Origin: Tragulus kanchil
Lineage: Eukaryota > Chordata > Mammalia > Artiodactyla > Tragulidae
Reading direction: 5' to 3'
Length of the DNA stretch: 64,000 nt
Assembly: GCA_022376925.1 (NCBI GenBank)
Contig: JAIOJX010000001.1
Span: 41,140,324 to 41,204,323, forward strand
Part shown: piece by piece, positions 1 to 11,088 of the stretch
Layout of the letters: each line of letters starts with the position of its first letter
Position numbering within the stretch: position 1 is the first letter of the stretch
The notes under the pieces: model-generated
Told to the model about the DNA's origin: nothing
The model's database searches: none
What the model saw: the letters and a program-made list of their open reading frames with translations, nothing else
Program-made: the position numbers and the translations under genes

Positions 1-815
1 GCTTCCTGCACTCATGGAGATGATATTCTAGTAAGGCAGAAGAAAAAGGAGAATAAACAATAACCATAATAAATGAATGACATGCTATGCTGAAAGGAGA
101 TAAGAGCTATGGCAAAAGCAGTAAATCAAAATAAAAGAAATGAGAAATTCTGAGGTGAGGATAAAGTTATAATCCTAAATAGAGAGGTCAGAATAGATAC
201 GCTTCATTTGCACTGTAACATTTACGCAAAGACTTGAGGGAAATAAGTTAATCATATTTGGAGAAGAGCATTCTAGGAACAAAAATAACTAGTACAAAAG
301 GTTCTACATTTTTTAATGTGCCGTATTTGCAATGGGAGACAATGAAAGGGTCACACTGGGGATGAAACAGAGAAACTAAAGGAAGAACAGTGGAAAATGA
401 AGTCAAGGAAGTAATGTAGGAGTAGGAGGCAGATCATAGAAAGCTTCTGAGGCAGTGGAATGAGTTGAATTTTACTTTAACTTGGGGAGATATTACAGTA
501 TTCTGACTTATAATTTAAAATAATATTTTTGACTGCAGTGTTGTGAATATATTACAGAGCAGCAAAGACATAGTCAGAAAAACCAATTTACCCCAAGGGA
601 AATGAATAGGTTGGACTAGTGTGGTAGCAGTGGAGGTGGGGAGAAATGGTCAGCTTCTAGGTATGTTTCATAGGTTAAATGGACAGGCTTTGTTGATGGC
701 TTCGATAGACTGTGGGGAGAAAAAAGAAAGGAGTCTGAGACAGATTCAAGATTTCAGACCTGAGAAAGTAAAACTGTGGAGTTGCCATAAACTCAGACAA
801 AAAAAAAAAAGGACT
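1..815. other. A+T-rich non-coding stretch, nothing recognised
   Basis: I see no gene, RNA gene or named repeat here. The longest forward frame (from about 621) runs straight into the adjacent SINE and has no coding character. A poly-A run of about 11 bases lies just before the SINE and may be part of its target site. Confidence 0.5.
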
Positions 816-1075
816 GGTCTTCCCTGGTGGACCAGTGGGTAAAGAGTCCACCCTGCAGTGCAAGGGGCACTGGTTTGATCCCTGGCCTGGGAAAATCCCA
901 TATGCCTATAGTGGCTGGACCCGTGTCCAATTATGAACCATGCGCTCTGGAGCCAGTGCTCTGCAATGAGAGAGGCCACTGCAATGGGAGGCCCACATAG
1001 GCCAGGGAATAAAGATGGATGAAAATAAATAAGCAAAAAACCAATAGAAGAGGCCAAAATTTAAAAGAAAAAAAA
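816..1075 (+). mobile_element. tRNA-Glu-derived SINE (young family with G/C-rich tail), diverged copy
   Basis: The head follows a tRNA-Glu-like pattern: cttccctggtgg, then a B-box-like ggtttgatccc. The body contains ggctggac, ctctggagccagtgctctg, gggaggcccacat and aaagatggatgaaaat, shared with about nine other copies in this window. The copy is more diverged than the others, lacks the tail C-tract and ends in an A-rich stretch. Flanking A-runs followed by ggact/ggaact may be an imperfect target-site duplication. Confidence 0.85.
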
Positions 1076-1451
1076 AGGAACTACTCAGGAAGACCAAGTT
1101 TGAGGACTTCAGTTTTGAACATGTTGCCTTTTAAATGTCTGTTGGATTTCCAAGCAGAAATGCTTAGTAAGTAGTTGAGTACAGCGGCCTGGTGTTTCAG
1201 AATGTGAAAAGGTTTATTTGAAGTAATCAAATAAGATGAATGAGAAATTGCCTAATAGTAACAGACAGAGGTCTAGTGACGTTAAGGGAATAAAAGCTTA
1301 ATTGACAGTAGATTTAAGAGAAAATTAGACAGGAGTAATTTGAGGTACTGTGTACGATCAACTGTTTCAAGGACTTAGCTGCAGGTGGAGTACAAACAAA
1401 TTAGTCAGGAAGGACCAAGAAGAGGTTTTTGTTTGCTGTTAAGATGGGAAG
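1076..1451. other. Non-coding stretch, nothing recognised
   Basis: A+T-rich DNA with no gene-like frame. I do not recognise a repeat family here. Confidence 0.4.
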
Positions 1452-3674
1452 AATAAGAGCATGCTGGTATTCTGATGAAAATAATTCCTTAGAATACAAG
1501 CAATTAATGATGAAGGGAAAAGGAGGTAATTACTGGAATACTATTCCTAAGTAGGAAAGAAGAAAGGAGATTTCATACATAGGTGGAGGGACTTGGTTTA
1601 GACAGACACACAGAGTTCATCTAATATGTGCTTCTTTTAGAGCTATGAAAACTGTTACTCATATTTATTTGGCAAATAAAATGTACGTGATTTTATTTTG
1701 AGCAAAAAAAAAATAAGTATGCTGGCATAGAGACCAATTTGTGGGTATATATGGTAATACCATTCTGTGGAAGCTTGTTTTTAAACACTTTTACTTCATA
1801 AACTCAAATTTATAAGAGAAAACAGTATAATAAGCCACTACGTACCATTATGATTCAAATTTAGCATCGTTTTGCTAATCCTGTTTCCTCAAAAAATCTG
1901 ATTTTTTTGCTGAGCTATTGTAATTCAAATACCAGATATTATATCATTTCACTCATAAAAATCTTCAGCATTTATTTCTAATAGGATTTTTTATTTTAAC
2001 ATAACTACCATACCATTGCCACAACACTAAATTTAAGAATAGTCCTGTAATAGAATCTAATTCTCATTCCATCCTCAAATTTCACTGATTAGCAAGTCTA
2101 AAAACCCATGGAACAACTGTAAAGTCTTAGGACTAAGTGAAAATGCCAATCTAAAAAGATTATGTACTATGTGATTCTAACTGTGTAACATTCCAGAAGA
2201 TGAAAAACTACGCAGACACTGAGAAAATCAGTGGTTGCTAGGCATGGGCAGAAGGATGACAGACCACAGAGGACTCTCAGGGCAATGAACAAACAGTGTC
2301 TGATACTCATAGGTTGGATACAAACCATTATACATCCGTCCAAACACATAGAATGTATAGCACAAAGAGTGAAACCTAAAAAAAACTATGTATTTTGAGA
2401 AATGATCATTTGTCAATGTAAGTTCATCAAGTCTAACAAAATTACCCTCTGGAGAGGAAGGCTGATAATGAAAGACTGTCATTGTTGGAGGAAAAACTCT
2501 GTGCCTTCTCTTCAATTTTACTATGAACCTAAACTCCTTCTATATAGCGGCCAGGGTTTTTTAGAAATAAGAGCATGCTGGTATTCTGATGAAAATAATT
2601 CCTTAGAATACAAGCAATTAATGATGAAGGGAAAAGGAGGTAATTACTGGAATACTATTCCTAAGTAGGAAAGAAGAAAGGAGATTTCATACATAGGTGG
2701 AGGGACTTGGTTTAGACAGACACACAGAGTTCATCTAATATGTGCTTCTTTTAGAGCTATGAAAACTGTTACTCATATTTATTTGGCAAATAAAATGTAC
2801 GTGATTTTATTTTGAGCAAAAAAAAAATAAGTATGCTGGCATAGAGACCAATTTGTGGGTATATATGGTAATACCATTCTGTGGAAGCTTGTTTTTAAAC
2901 ACTTTTACTTCATAAACTCAAATTTATAAGAGAAAACAGTATAATAAGCCACTACGTACCATTATGATTCAAATTTAGCATCGTTTTGCTAATCTTGTTT
3001 CCTCAAAAATCTGATTTTTTGCTGAGCTATTGTAATTCAAATACCAGATATTATATCATTTCACTCATAAAAATCTTCAGCATTTATTTCTAATAGGATT
3101 TTTTATTTTAACATAACTACCATACCATTGCCACAACACTAAATTTAAGAATAGTCCTGTAATAGAATCTAATTCTCATTCCATCCTCAAATTTCACTGA
3201 TTAGCAAGTCTAAAAACCCATGGAACAACTGTAAAGTCTTAGGACTAAGTGAAAATGCCAATCTAAAAAGATTATGTACTATGTGATTCTAACTGTGTAA
3301 CATTCCAGAAGATGAAAAACTACGCAGACACTGAGAAAATCAGTGGTTGCTAGGCATGGGCAGAAGGATGACAGACCACAGAGGACTCTCAGGGCAATGA
3401 ACAAACAGTGTCTGATACTCATAGGTTGGATACAAACCATTATACATCCGTCCAAACACATAGAATGTATAGCACAAAGAGTGAAACCTAAAAAAAACTA
3501 TGTATTTTGAGAAATGATCATTTGTCAATGTAAGTTCATCAAGTCTAACAAAATTACCCTCTGGAGAGGAAGGCTGATAATGAAAGACTGTGCATATGTG
3601 GGGGGAGGGGTGGGCAGGTGTATATAAGAAAACTCTGTGCCTTCTCTTCAATTTTACTATGAACCTAAACTCCT
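1452..3674. repeat. Tandem direct duplication 1 (1452-2538 and 2566-3674)
   Basis: The block from 1452 recurs from 2566 (period 1112-1114 bp over most of its length). The copies are near-identical apart from homopolymer lengths, a c/t change in the tract near 1880/2993, and the interval after gactgt near 2480/3592. There copy 2 carries a G-rich run and is 24 bases longer. A 27-base stretch (2539-2565) separates the copies. Probably unmerged overlapping contig ends. Confidence 0.93.
2165..2538 (+). mobile_element. L1 3'-UTR fragment, sense (first copy)
   Basis: The order of motifs is that of an old mammalian L1 3' UTR: tatgtgattc, atcagtggttgctagg, acagaccacagagga, ttatacatccgtccaaaca, tcaatgtaagttcatca, then cttctcttcaattttactatgaacctaaac. 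The G-rich stretch expected before the end is missing here and replaced by a short cattgttggagg-like run, so this copy looks miscalled or collapsed. The 60-103 codon frames on the opposite strand are by-products of this repeat. Confidence 0.75.
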
Positions 3675-3700
3675 CTAAAAATATAAAGTGCTATAAAAAT
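3277..3700 (+). mobile_element. L1 3'-UTR fragment, sense (second copy)
   Basis: Same element as at 2165-2538 within duplication 1. This copy keeps the G-rich tract (tgtggggggaggggtgggca) that old L1 3' UTRs carry, followed by tatataagaaaactctgtgcc and ctctaaaaatataaag near the A-rich end. It is therefore the more believable version of the locus. Confidence 0.75.
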
Positions 3701-4260
3701 TGTTTATAGATACATGTGTCAGTATTTTCCTTTATTGTCTCGTGATTTGGGGTTATAGTTTGGAAAGACTGCCACATCTCTTGGTTACATCAGAATTTAT
3801 CCATGTTTTCTTCTAATGCTCATATAGTTTCACATTTTACTTTTAGACTTCTGATACATTTAGAATTTCTATTGGTGCATGCTATGAAGAATTTATCCAG
3901 TTTTATATTATTTCATTTGACTATACAGTTTTCAAATTATCTCTTATTAAAATGTTCCTCTTTAATTCACAGATTGGGAATTTTGTCTTCATCAATATTG
4001 AATTTTCATGTGAAGTTGGGCCTTAGGGGGAACTTCAATAATTCTGTTTCATTAATCTGTCTATTCAAGCACCAATACAGTATTATTTTTAAAGAGGCTT
4101 TTATAACATGTTTTAAGGTCGATTAAGTTTATCCCACTTCTCATTGTTCTTTTTATCACAGTTTTATGAGGGTTTTTATCTGGTTCACTCCTCCAAATGA
4201 AATTCATAATGAATTATCCAGCTGGTGATATTTTTAATTGTGTTTACATTGAAATATAGT
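3701..4260 (-). mobile_element. L1 fragment, antisense
   Basis: T-rich on the plus strand, with the phrasing of antisense L1 ORF2: tttagaatttctattggtg, ttaatctgtctattcaagcaccaatacag, followed by a passage on ttataacatgtttt. There is no intact coding frame; the 107-codon plus-strand frame at 3803-4126 is on the antisense side. Borders are approximate. Confidence 0.55.
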
Positions 4261-4859
4261 TCTGTTGTGATCAACTGCATTTCCTTAGTGAAACAGAATG
4301 AAAGCTCATCAATGAAGATGAGGGAAAAGATATTGGAATATGAGGAGAGAGAAGAGGTAAAGTAGTTATGTAGAAGACAGGAGAGCTGTCATTCTAAGAC
4401 AGCATTAAGAATCCATTTGAGGTTTGTGGGTTTGAATTTACATAAACATCAGTTTACGTAGAGTTGTGTGTTCTTCTCCAATAGCATTCACCTGCATGAA
4501 TGTTAATATGCAACAAATAACTGGCTGGAATTGGTTTGGTCAGTTGACTTTAGGGAATGGAGAAAGAGGACAAGAAAAAACTATAGATAAAAAATGATGA
4601 CTGTAATAATTAACCATGGACTTTAATCTTATTAAAAAAATGAAGAATATCAGGGAGATGAAGGGCAAAACAATGGATTTTAGGTCACAGCTAATGACTA
4701 GTTTTGGTGTATCAGAGGGAATGAGCTCATGAGCTCATTGTACCACTATGAATTATAATAAATAACACTAAGCACAACTTAGTATATTCCCCACATTGTT
4801 AGCTGGTATAGATAGATAATCATTTTGGGGGGCTGTGTAGTACAACAATGAACAATCTT
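4261..4859. other. Non-coding stretch, nothing recognised
   Basis: A+T-rich DNA without a gene-like frame or a repeat I can name. It ends where a sense L1 begins. Confidence 0.4.
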
Positions 4860-6840
4860 AAAAGGAAATTATAAAACAATTTCATCTATAATAGTATCAA
4901 AATAATAAAATATCTAGGAATAAGTTTAACCAAGGTGGTGAAATACCTGTACAACAAAAACCACAATACACTGCAAAAGGAAATTAAGCTATAAAGAAAT
5001 GGAAACATATCCCATGTATATGGATCAGAAGACCTAACTAATACCATAAAATATCAATACTTACCAAAGCAATCTACATTTTTAATGCAACCTTTATCAA
5101 AATACCAATGGTGTTACATGGCAGCCTAGATGGGAGGGGAGTTTAGGGGAGAATAGATACATATATATAGATGGCTGAGTCCTTTTGCTCTCCACCTGAA
5201 ACTAGCACAACATTGTTCATCAGCTATACTCCAATATAAAATAGTTTTTTGAAAAAATGCCAATGATGTTTCTCACAGAAAAACAAAAGATGTAAAATAT
5301 CCAAAATAACTTTGAAAAAGAACAAAGTGGGAAGATTAGTACTTCTTGTATTTCACAACTTACTACATGCAAAGCTGTAATAAGACATTACTGTACTTGC
5401 AAACAGACATAGAGTGGGGCTCAGGTGGGAGGGGTCAAAGATAAGCCTATGATGGATTTGGGATTATATAGAACTGCAAGGAACAAAGCTCTGTAAAAGT
5501 AAAAAAAAAAAAAAAAAAGACAGACACATAGACCAATAAAATGGAGAGACCAGAAATAAAACCTGACAATTATAGACAAATTATTTTAATTAAAGTTGCT
5601 GTAAATATTTAATAGGAAAAGGACAGTCTTCGACAAATGTTGAGAAAACTGGATATTTACACACAAAAGAATGAAGCTGTAACTTAGCTTGATACTGTTT
5701 CCAGAAAATTAACTACTATAAAACTCTTAAAAGAAAATACACAGGGAAATCTTCATAACATGGGAAGTGGCAACGATTTCATGGGTATGACATCAAAAGA
5801 ATAGACAACAAAAGGAACATTACATTGGACTATGCCAAAATTAAAAACTTCTGCACATCAAAACACACAATCAACAGAGTGAGAAGGCAACTCAGAGAAT
5901 GTGAGAAATACTTACAAATCATATATCTGATAAGGGATTAATATCCAGAATATATAGTAAACTCTAAAAACTCAACAACAACAACTTGATTCGAAAATGA
6001 GCAAAAGACTCAAATTGATATTTCCCCAAAGATATACAAATGGCCATGAAGCATATGAAAAAGATGATGGACATCACAAACAATTAAAGAAATACAGTTC
6101 ACAACTACAACATGATGCCATTTCATCCTCATTAGGATGGTTACTATTTAAAAAGGAATTATAGAATAAATAACAAGTATTCATTTGGATATGGAGAAAA
6201 TAGAATTCTTGTAACTGCTAGTGAGAATATAAAATGATGCAGCTGCTACGGGAAACAGAATGGCAGTGTCTCCAAAAAATTGATAATAAAATTGGCATAT
6301 GATCCAGAAATTCTACTTCTGGATACGTACTCAAAAGTATTTAAAGCATGACCTCTAAGAGATACCTGCAGACTCATGTCCATAGCAGCATTTTTCACAA
6401 AAGCTGGGAGGTGAAAACAATCTCAAAAGCTGGTGATGGAGAAGTAGATGAACAAAGTGTGGGATATATTAATATATACAATGGAATATTTAAAAAGGAC
6501 ATTTTGACTCAGAATATGAATGAACCTTGAAGACAATTTGTTAAGTGAAATAAGACAGCCACAAAAAGGCAAATACCATATCATTTGACTCATATTAGGT
6601 ACATAAAATAGTCAAATGCATAGAGAAAGATTGTATAATGGTGATAGGGGCTCAGGCAAGGGGCAATGGGAATTTATTGTTTAATGGGTGCATAATTTCA
6701 GTTGTATAAGATGAAAAGAGTTCTGGAGGTGGATGGCTGTGATGCTTGAACAGAAAGATCAATGCACTTAATATCACTGAACTGCTCAATTTTAAATTAA
6801 GATGGTAAATTTTACATGTATCATAAATTAAAAAATCAGT
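4860..6840 (+). mobile_element. Old L1, ORF2 3' part through 3' UTR, sense, interrupted by a nested L1 tail
   Basis: Starts with aaataataaaatatctaggaataa, the usual L1 ORF2 passage downstream of the reverse transcriptase active site. It runs through the ORF2 C-terminal region (tatccagaatatatagtaaactctaaaaa, tggccatgaagcatatgaaaaagatg). The 3' UTR follows, with tttattgtttaatgggtgcat, ttctggaggtggatgg and atcactgaactgctcaattttaaattaa. All frames are broken. The element is split near 5110 by a younger insertion. Confidence 0.85.
5113..5255 (+). mobile_element. 5'-truncated ruminant-type L1 3' tail nested in the older L1
   Basis: The segment has a G-rich stretch (gatgggaggggagtttagggg), atacatatatatagatggctgagtcc and then acctgaaactagcacaacattg...ctatactccaatataaaatag. 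That is the terminal sequence of ruminant L1 elements. It interrupts the host L1 sentence: aaaataccaatggtgtt before it is repeated as aaaatgccaatgatgtt after it, an imperfect target-site duplication. Confidence 0.7.
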
Positions 6841-7148
6841 TTCCATATACACGTGTGTCTGTTTCTGGGTTCTCTTGTCATTCTGCTCATCTATTTGGAT
6901 ATCTTGCCTTGCTTCCTGTACCTCATGTTAATTCTTATAATGAAGTAATATTAGCCATATACATTATTCTTCTGTTTCAAAACTGTTTTGGCTACTCTAG
7001 GTCCTCTGTATTTCTCTTCAGGTTTTATCATTAATTTCTCAATTGTGTTAAAAAGCCTTTTATTGGGATTATACTGATATTATAAGTCAGCAGGGAGAAA
7101 TATATTAACAATAAACAGTCATTTGGCCAAAGAAGATAGAATATCATT
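6841..7148 (-). mobile_element. L1 ORF2-region fragment, antisense
   Basis: Plus-strand passages such as cacgtgtgtctgtttctgggttctcttgtcattctg and aaaactgttttggctactctagg are the antisense of L1 ORF2. No intact frame. It abuts the sense L1 on its left, so two L1 insertions meet tail to tail near 6840. Confidence 0.65.
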
Positions 7149-7336
7149 CTATTTAGATCTTTTTTTAAATTTTTAAAAATTTTTACAGCGTTTTGTTGTT
7201 CACAGACATGTATGTTCCCAGATCAATCATATGCATATCCCTGGCACCATCCCCCCTCCCAGTCCCCCCATCTCATCCCTCCAGGCCATCACACCATTCC
7301 TTTGCAGGATCTCCTATTCCTGCCTATTTAGATCTT
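7149..7336 (-). mobile_element. Short retroposed insert with 13-bp target-site duplication
   Basis: The 13-mer ctatttagatctt occurs at 7149-7161 and 7324-7336. Between them is a 162-base insert that starts with a T-rich run on the plus strand, that is, an A-rich tail on the minus strand. Read on the minus strand it has a G-rich tract (gatggggggactgggagggg) followed by a short unique end and the A/T tail. This resembles a 5'-truncated L1 3' end, but I cannot match it to a named subfamily. It interrupts antisense L1 sequence. Confidence 0.65.
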
Positions 7337-7846
7337 AATTTGTCTCAGTAACATTTTGAAATTTTCAGTGCACAAGTACTACAGATTTTGTGTCAGATTT
7401 ACCCCTATGTATTTGATATTTTGCAATGCTATTATATATGGTGATTTTTTTTTATAATTTTGATTTCTTGCTGCTATTATAAAGCAATGCAATCAATTTT
7501 GCATTTTTATTATATATCCTGAAAACTATTAGTTCTAATAGTCTTTTTGTAGACTTCATCATATATTCTGCAAGTAAATACAGTTATTTATTTTTTCTAT
7601 CCTAGATGCTTTTTATTTCTTTATATTCCCTTATTGCACTGATTCTAATCTTTTGCATAATGTTGAATTGAACAACTCATCCTCAACTTTGTAGCCCTGC
7701 ATGTAAAGTATATGTTTTCCAACTGCTGCTTTAATATTTTTTCTTTTATCACTGATTTTGAACCAGTTGGTTAAGTTGTGTATTGATGTGACTGTCTTTG
7801 TTACTTGTGCTTAGACTTTGTTGAGTTTCTTAGAAATGTGGGTTTA
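7337..7846 (-). mobile_element. L1 ORF2-region fragment, antisense (continuation)
   Basis: Continues the antisense L1 after the short insert: gtaacattttgaaattttcagtgcacaagt, ttacccctatgtatttgatattttgcaatgc. These are the antisense of the L1 ORF2 fingers/RT region. From 7469 the sequence lies inside duplication 2. Confidence 0.6.
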
Positions 7847-8374
7847 GGGGCTTCCCCAGTGGCTCAGACGGTAAAGAATCTACCTGGAATGTGGAAGACC
7901 TGGGTTTAATCCCTGGGTTTGGAAGATCCCTGGGGAAAGGTTACCCACTCCAGTATTCTTGTCTGGAGAATTCCAAGGCTTATCCATGGGTAGCAAAGAG
8001 TCAGACATGACTGAGCAACTTCACTTCACTGATGGTTCAGTGGTAAAGACTCCCCCTGCTAATGCACGACACATGGATTCGTCCCTGATCCAAGAAAATG
8101 CCATGGGGCAACTAAGCCTGTGCCCCACAACTACTGAGCCCAATACTCTAGAGCCTGGGAGCAGGAACTGCTGAGCTCACACGGTGCAGCTACTGAGCCC
8201 ATGTGCCCCAGTGAGAGCCTGTGTTCCACAACAAGAGAAGCTACCACAATGAGAAGCCTGCACACCACGACTAGAGAGTAGCCCCTGCTTTCTTCAATCA
8301 GAGAAAAGCCCACACAGCAACAAACACCCAGTAAAACCAAAAATAAATAAATAAATGAAATTATTTTTTAAAAA
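7847..8374 (+). mobile_element. Composite SINE: Bov-tA joined to a second tRNA-type SINE (first copy)
   Basis: A Bov-tA-like unit (ggcttccccagtggctcag, cccactccagtattcttg, gagtcagacatgactgagcaacttcact) is followed without an A tail by a second tRNA-type unit (gatggttcagtggtaaagac, caactactgagccc repeats, caacaagagaagctaccacaatgagaagcc, aataaataaataaatg). One 15-bp duplication, agaaatgtgggttta, flanks the whole 528 bases at 7832-7846 and 8375-8389. This implies a single retroposition of a chimera or a very precise nested event. Confidence 0.8.
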
Positions 8375-8389
8375 AGAAATGTGGGTTTA

Positions 8390-8600
8390 TACTTTTCACG
8401 AATTTGGAAAGTTCTCTGCCATTAGCTCTTCAAATATTTTTCTGTCTTCCCTTCTCTGTCTTCTTCTTTGGAACGCTAATTAAATATCTGTCAAGCAAAA
8501 TGAAGTAGTACAGTAACTCACAAATGCTCTTTTTCATTTGACTTTTGAGTCTTTTTTTCCTTTTCATTTTGGAAAGTGTTTATTGCTATGTATTCAAGTT
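8390..8600 (-). mobile_element. Antisense L1-like sequence after the composite SINE (first copy)
   Basis: Contains gaatttggaaagttctctgccattagctcttcaaatattttt, a phrase common in antisense L1-type repeats of mammals. The same passage recurs at about 9522-9735 as part of duplication 2. No coding frame. Confidence 0.5.
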
Positions 8601-8978
8601 TGCTGCTATTATAAGAAGCAATGCAATCAATTTGCATTTTATTATATATCCTGAAAACTATTAGTTCTAATAGTCTTTTTGTAGACTTCATCATATATTC
8701 TGCAAGTAAATACAGTTATTTATTTTTTCTATCCTAGATGCTTTTTATTTCTTTATATTCCCTTATTGCACTGATTCTAATCTTTTGCATAATGTTGAAT
8801 TGAACAACTCATCCTCAACTTTGTAGCCCTGCATGTAAAGTATATGTTTTCCAACTGCTGCTTTAATATTTTTTCTTTTATCACTGATTTTGAACCAGTT
8901 GGTTAAGTTGTGTATTGATGTGACTGTCTTTGTTACTTGTGCTTAGACTTTGTTGAGTTTCTTAGAAATGTGGGTTTA

Positions 8979-9506
8979 GGGGCTTCCCCAGTGGCTCAGA
9001 CGGTAAAGAATCTACCTGGAATGTGGAAGACCTGGGTTTAATCCCTGGGTTTGGAAGATCCCTGGGGAAAGGTTACCCACTCCAGTATTCTTGTCTGGAG
9101 AATTCCAAGGCTTATCCATGGGTAGCAAAGAGTCAGACATGACTGAGCAACTTCACTTCACTGATGGTTCAGTGGTAAAGACTCCCCCTGCTAATGCACG
9201 ACACATGGATTCGTCCCTGATCCAAGAAAATGCCATGGGGCAACTAAGCCTGTGCCCCACAACTACTGAGCCCAATACTCTAGAGCCTGGGAGCAGGAAC
9301 TGCTGAGCTCACACGGTGCAGCTACTGAGCCCATGTGCCCCAGTGAGAGCCTGTGTTCCACAACAAGAGAAGCTACCACAATGAGAAGCCTGCACACCAC
9401 GACTAGAGAGTAGCCCCTGCTTTCTTCAATCAGAGAAAAGCCCACACAGCAACAAACACCCAGTAAAACCAAAAATAAATAAATAAATGAAATTATTTTT
9501 TAAAAA
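8979..9506 (+). mobile_element. Composite SINE, second copy from duplication 2
   Basis: Identical in layout to the element at 7847-8374, shifted by 1132 bases and with the same flanking 15-bp duplication. It is not an independent insertion. Confidence 0.85.
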
Positions 9507-10126
9507 AGAAATGTGGGTTTATACTTTTCACGAATTTGGAAAGTTCTCTGCCATTAGCTCTTCAAATATTTTTCTGTCTTCCCTTCTCTGTCTTCTTCTT
9601 TGGAACGCTAATTAAATATCTGTCAAGCAAAATGAAGTAGTACAGTAACTCACAAATGCTCTTTTTCATTTGACTTTTGAGTCTTTTTTTCCTTTTCATT
9701 TTGGAAAGTGTTTATTGCTATGTATTCAAGTTTGCTAATATTTTGTTCCTCGAGATTTTCTATCCTCTTAATTCCATCCCTTGTATTTTTATTAATTTCA
9801 GATTTGTAGTTTTTACCTCTCTAAATTTGATTTGGACACTTAAAAATACTTTTCATGCCTCATTTTAACTTCCTTAATATCTGCAGTAGTTATAATAAAT
9901 GGTCTGAAGTCTGACTGCTAATAACAACACCTGTGTCAGTTCTGGGTTGGTTTTGATTGCTGGATTTTTCTGCTTATTATAGGTCATATATCATTGCTTC
10001 TGTTCATGTCTGGTAATTGGTGACTGGATGCCAAGCACTGTGAATTTTACTTTGTTAGAAACTGCATGTTTTTGTAATCCTGGAACTATTCTTGTACTCA
10101 GTTATGGGATGCATTTAAATTACTTG
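9507..10126 (-). mobile_element. Antisense L1-like fragment
   Basis: Continues the antisense L1-type passage of the duplicated unit into unique DNA: tcaagtttgctaatattttgttcc, tattaatttcagatttgtag, ggtaattggtgactggatgccaagcac. All frames are short. Subfamily not assigned and right border uncertain. Confidence 0.5.
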
Positions 10127-10127
10127 T

Positions 10128-10282
10128 AGGGACTTTCCTGGGGGTGCAGTGGTTAAGACTCTGGGATCTTAATGCAGGAGGCCCACATTTCAGCCTTAAA
10201 CATGGAATTAGATCCTGCAAGCCACAACTAAGTCCCAGCACAGCCAAATACAAAAAAAACCTTTATAAAATAAATAAATAAC
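10128..10282 (+). mobile_element. Short tRNA-type SINE (CHR-like)
   Basis: Begins gggactttcctgggggtgcagtgg, a tRNA-Glu-like head. It passes through gatcttaatgcaggaggcc and ends with agccacaactaagtcccagcacagccaaa plus an aaataaataaataa tail. This is the usual form of the short cetartiodactyl CHR-type SINE. Well diverged. Confidence 0.7.
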
Positions 10283-10652
10283 CTGGAAACTATTTTATCC
10301 TTTTGAGTCTTGCTTTTGTGATAAGTTAGCCAGGTCCACTTAGTTCCACTTAGTTCAACCTAGCTATTACCAATACGAGAAGAGACCTTGAATTGTCCAG
10401 GTAGACTGAATTGTCTACCCCGTGCCCCATGAATGATGAGGCTTTCCTCTCTGCATGTTAGAATAGGCACTATTCTTGGCCCTGAAAGATTGCTAAACAC
10501 TATTCCCTCTATCTTGTCAATTGGTTTTTTTCTTGCTTCCCAGAATTTTTCTTACAAACACTGACCAATCGGTACTTCACTCAACACGCAAGGATAATTA
10601 TACAACAGATTTCTAATGTACCTATATACCTTTCAGGTGCTCAATGTACCTC
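10283..10652. other. Non-coding stretch, nothing recognised
   Basis: A+T-rich DNA with a short internal repeat (tccacttagttccacttagttcaacctag). I see no gene-like frame or repeat family here. Confidence 0.4.
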
Positions 10653-10860
10653 TCTCTCCTCTGTTACTCTGACACAGAGTTCGATTCTCCCTGATGTCCC
10701 CAGATTCTCAGCTCCCTCTTCGGAACTCAGGGAGTCTGAAAGATCTACCTTGTGTTGTCTTTATAGTCAACATAGCCTGGAAACCCCTCAAGTCAGTAAA
10801 GTGGAACAACAGTGGGCCTTTTTTCCCCCCATCTCTTATGGATCACTGCCCTAATTTTTC

Positions 10861-11088
10861 TTTTTTTTTTTTTGGTGGGGGGTAGGTGGGCGGGTTGCGG
10901 AGGGAGGGGGGCGGGTGGGCCACTTCCATTGGTCTTTTGTTTGTCTAGTTTCATCCATCTTTGTTCTTTGGCCCGTGTGGGCCTCCCATCGCAGTGGCCT
11001 CTGCTGTCGCAGAGCACCGGCTCTGGGCGTATGCGCTCCAGAGCCCCGACTTGGTAATTGAACACATCGGTCCAGCCACTTCGTGGCA
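10861..11088 (-). mobile_element. Young tRNA-Glu SINE body, head-truncated, with 12-bp target-site duplication (first copy)
   Basis: On the minus strand it reads from ggctggaccgatgtg through ctctggagcgcat, gagccggtgctctg, cgatgggaggcccacacggg and a C-rich tract into a poly-A tail. The tRNA-like head is absent, so the copy is 5'-truncated. ccctaatttttc flanks it at 10849-10860 and 11089-11100. The 80-106 codon frames over this interval are SINE artefacts. Confidence 0.9.

Larger units (their letters stand above)
7469..9735. repeat. Tandem direct duplication 2 (7469-8603 and 8601-9735)
   Basis: Period 1132 bp, copies joined with about 3 shared bases and no filler. The unit includes antisense L1 and a composite SINE, all repeated exactly. 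In the first ~50 bases of copy 2 there are several small indels against copy 1 (ataaagcaa versus ataagaagcaa, aattttgcattttt versus aatttgcatttt). The rest is essentially identical. Probable unmerged contig overlap. Confidence 0.95.

Noticed and set aside
7959..9306. Paired 71-codon frames that look like a duplicated small gene
   Set aside because: Both are translations of the Bov-tA half of the composite SINE within duplication 2.
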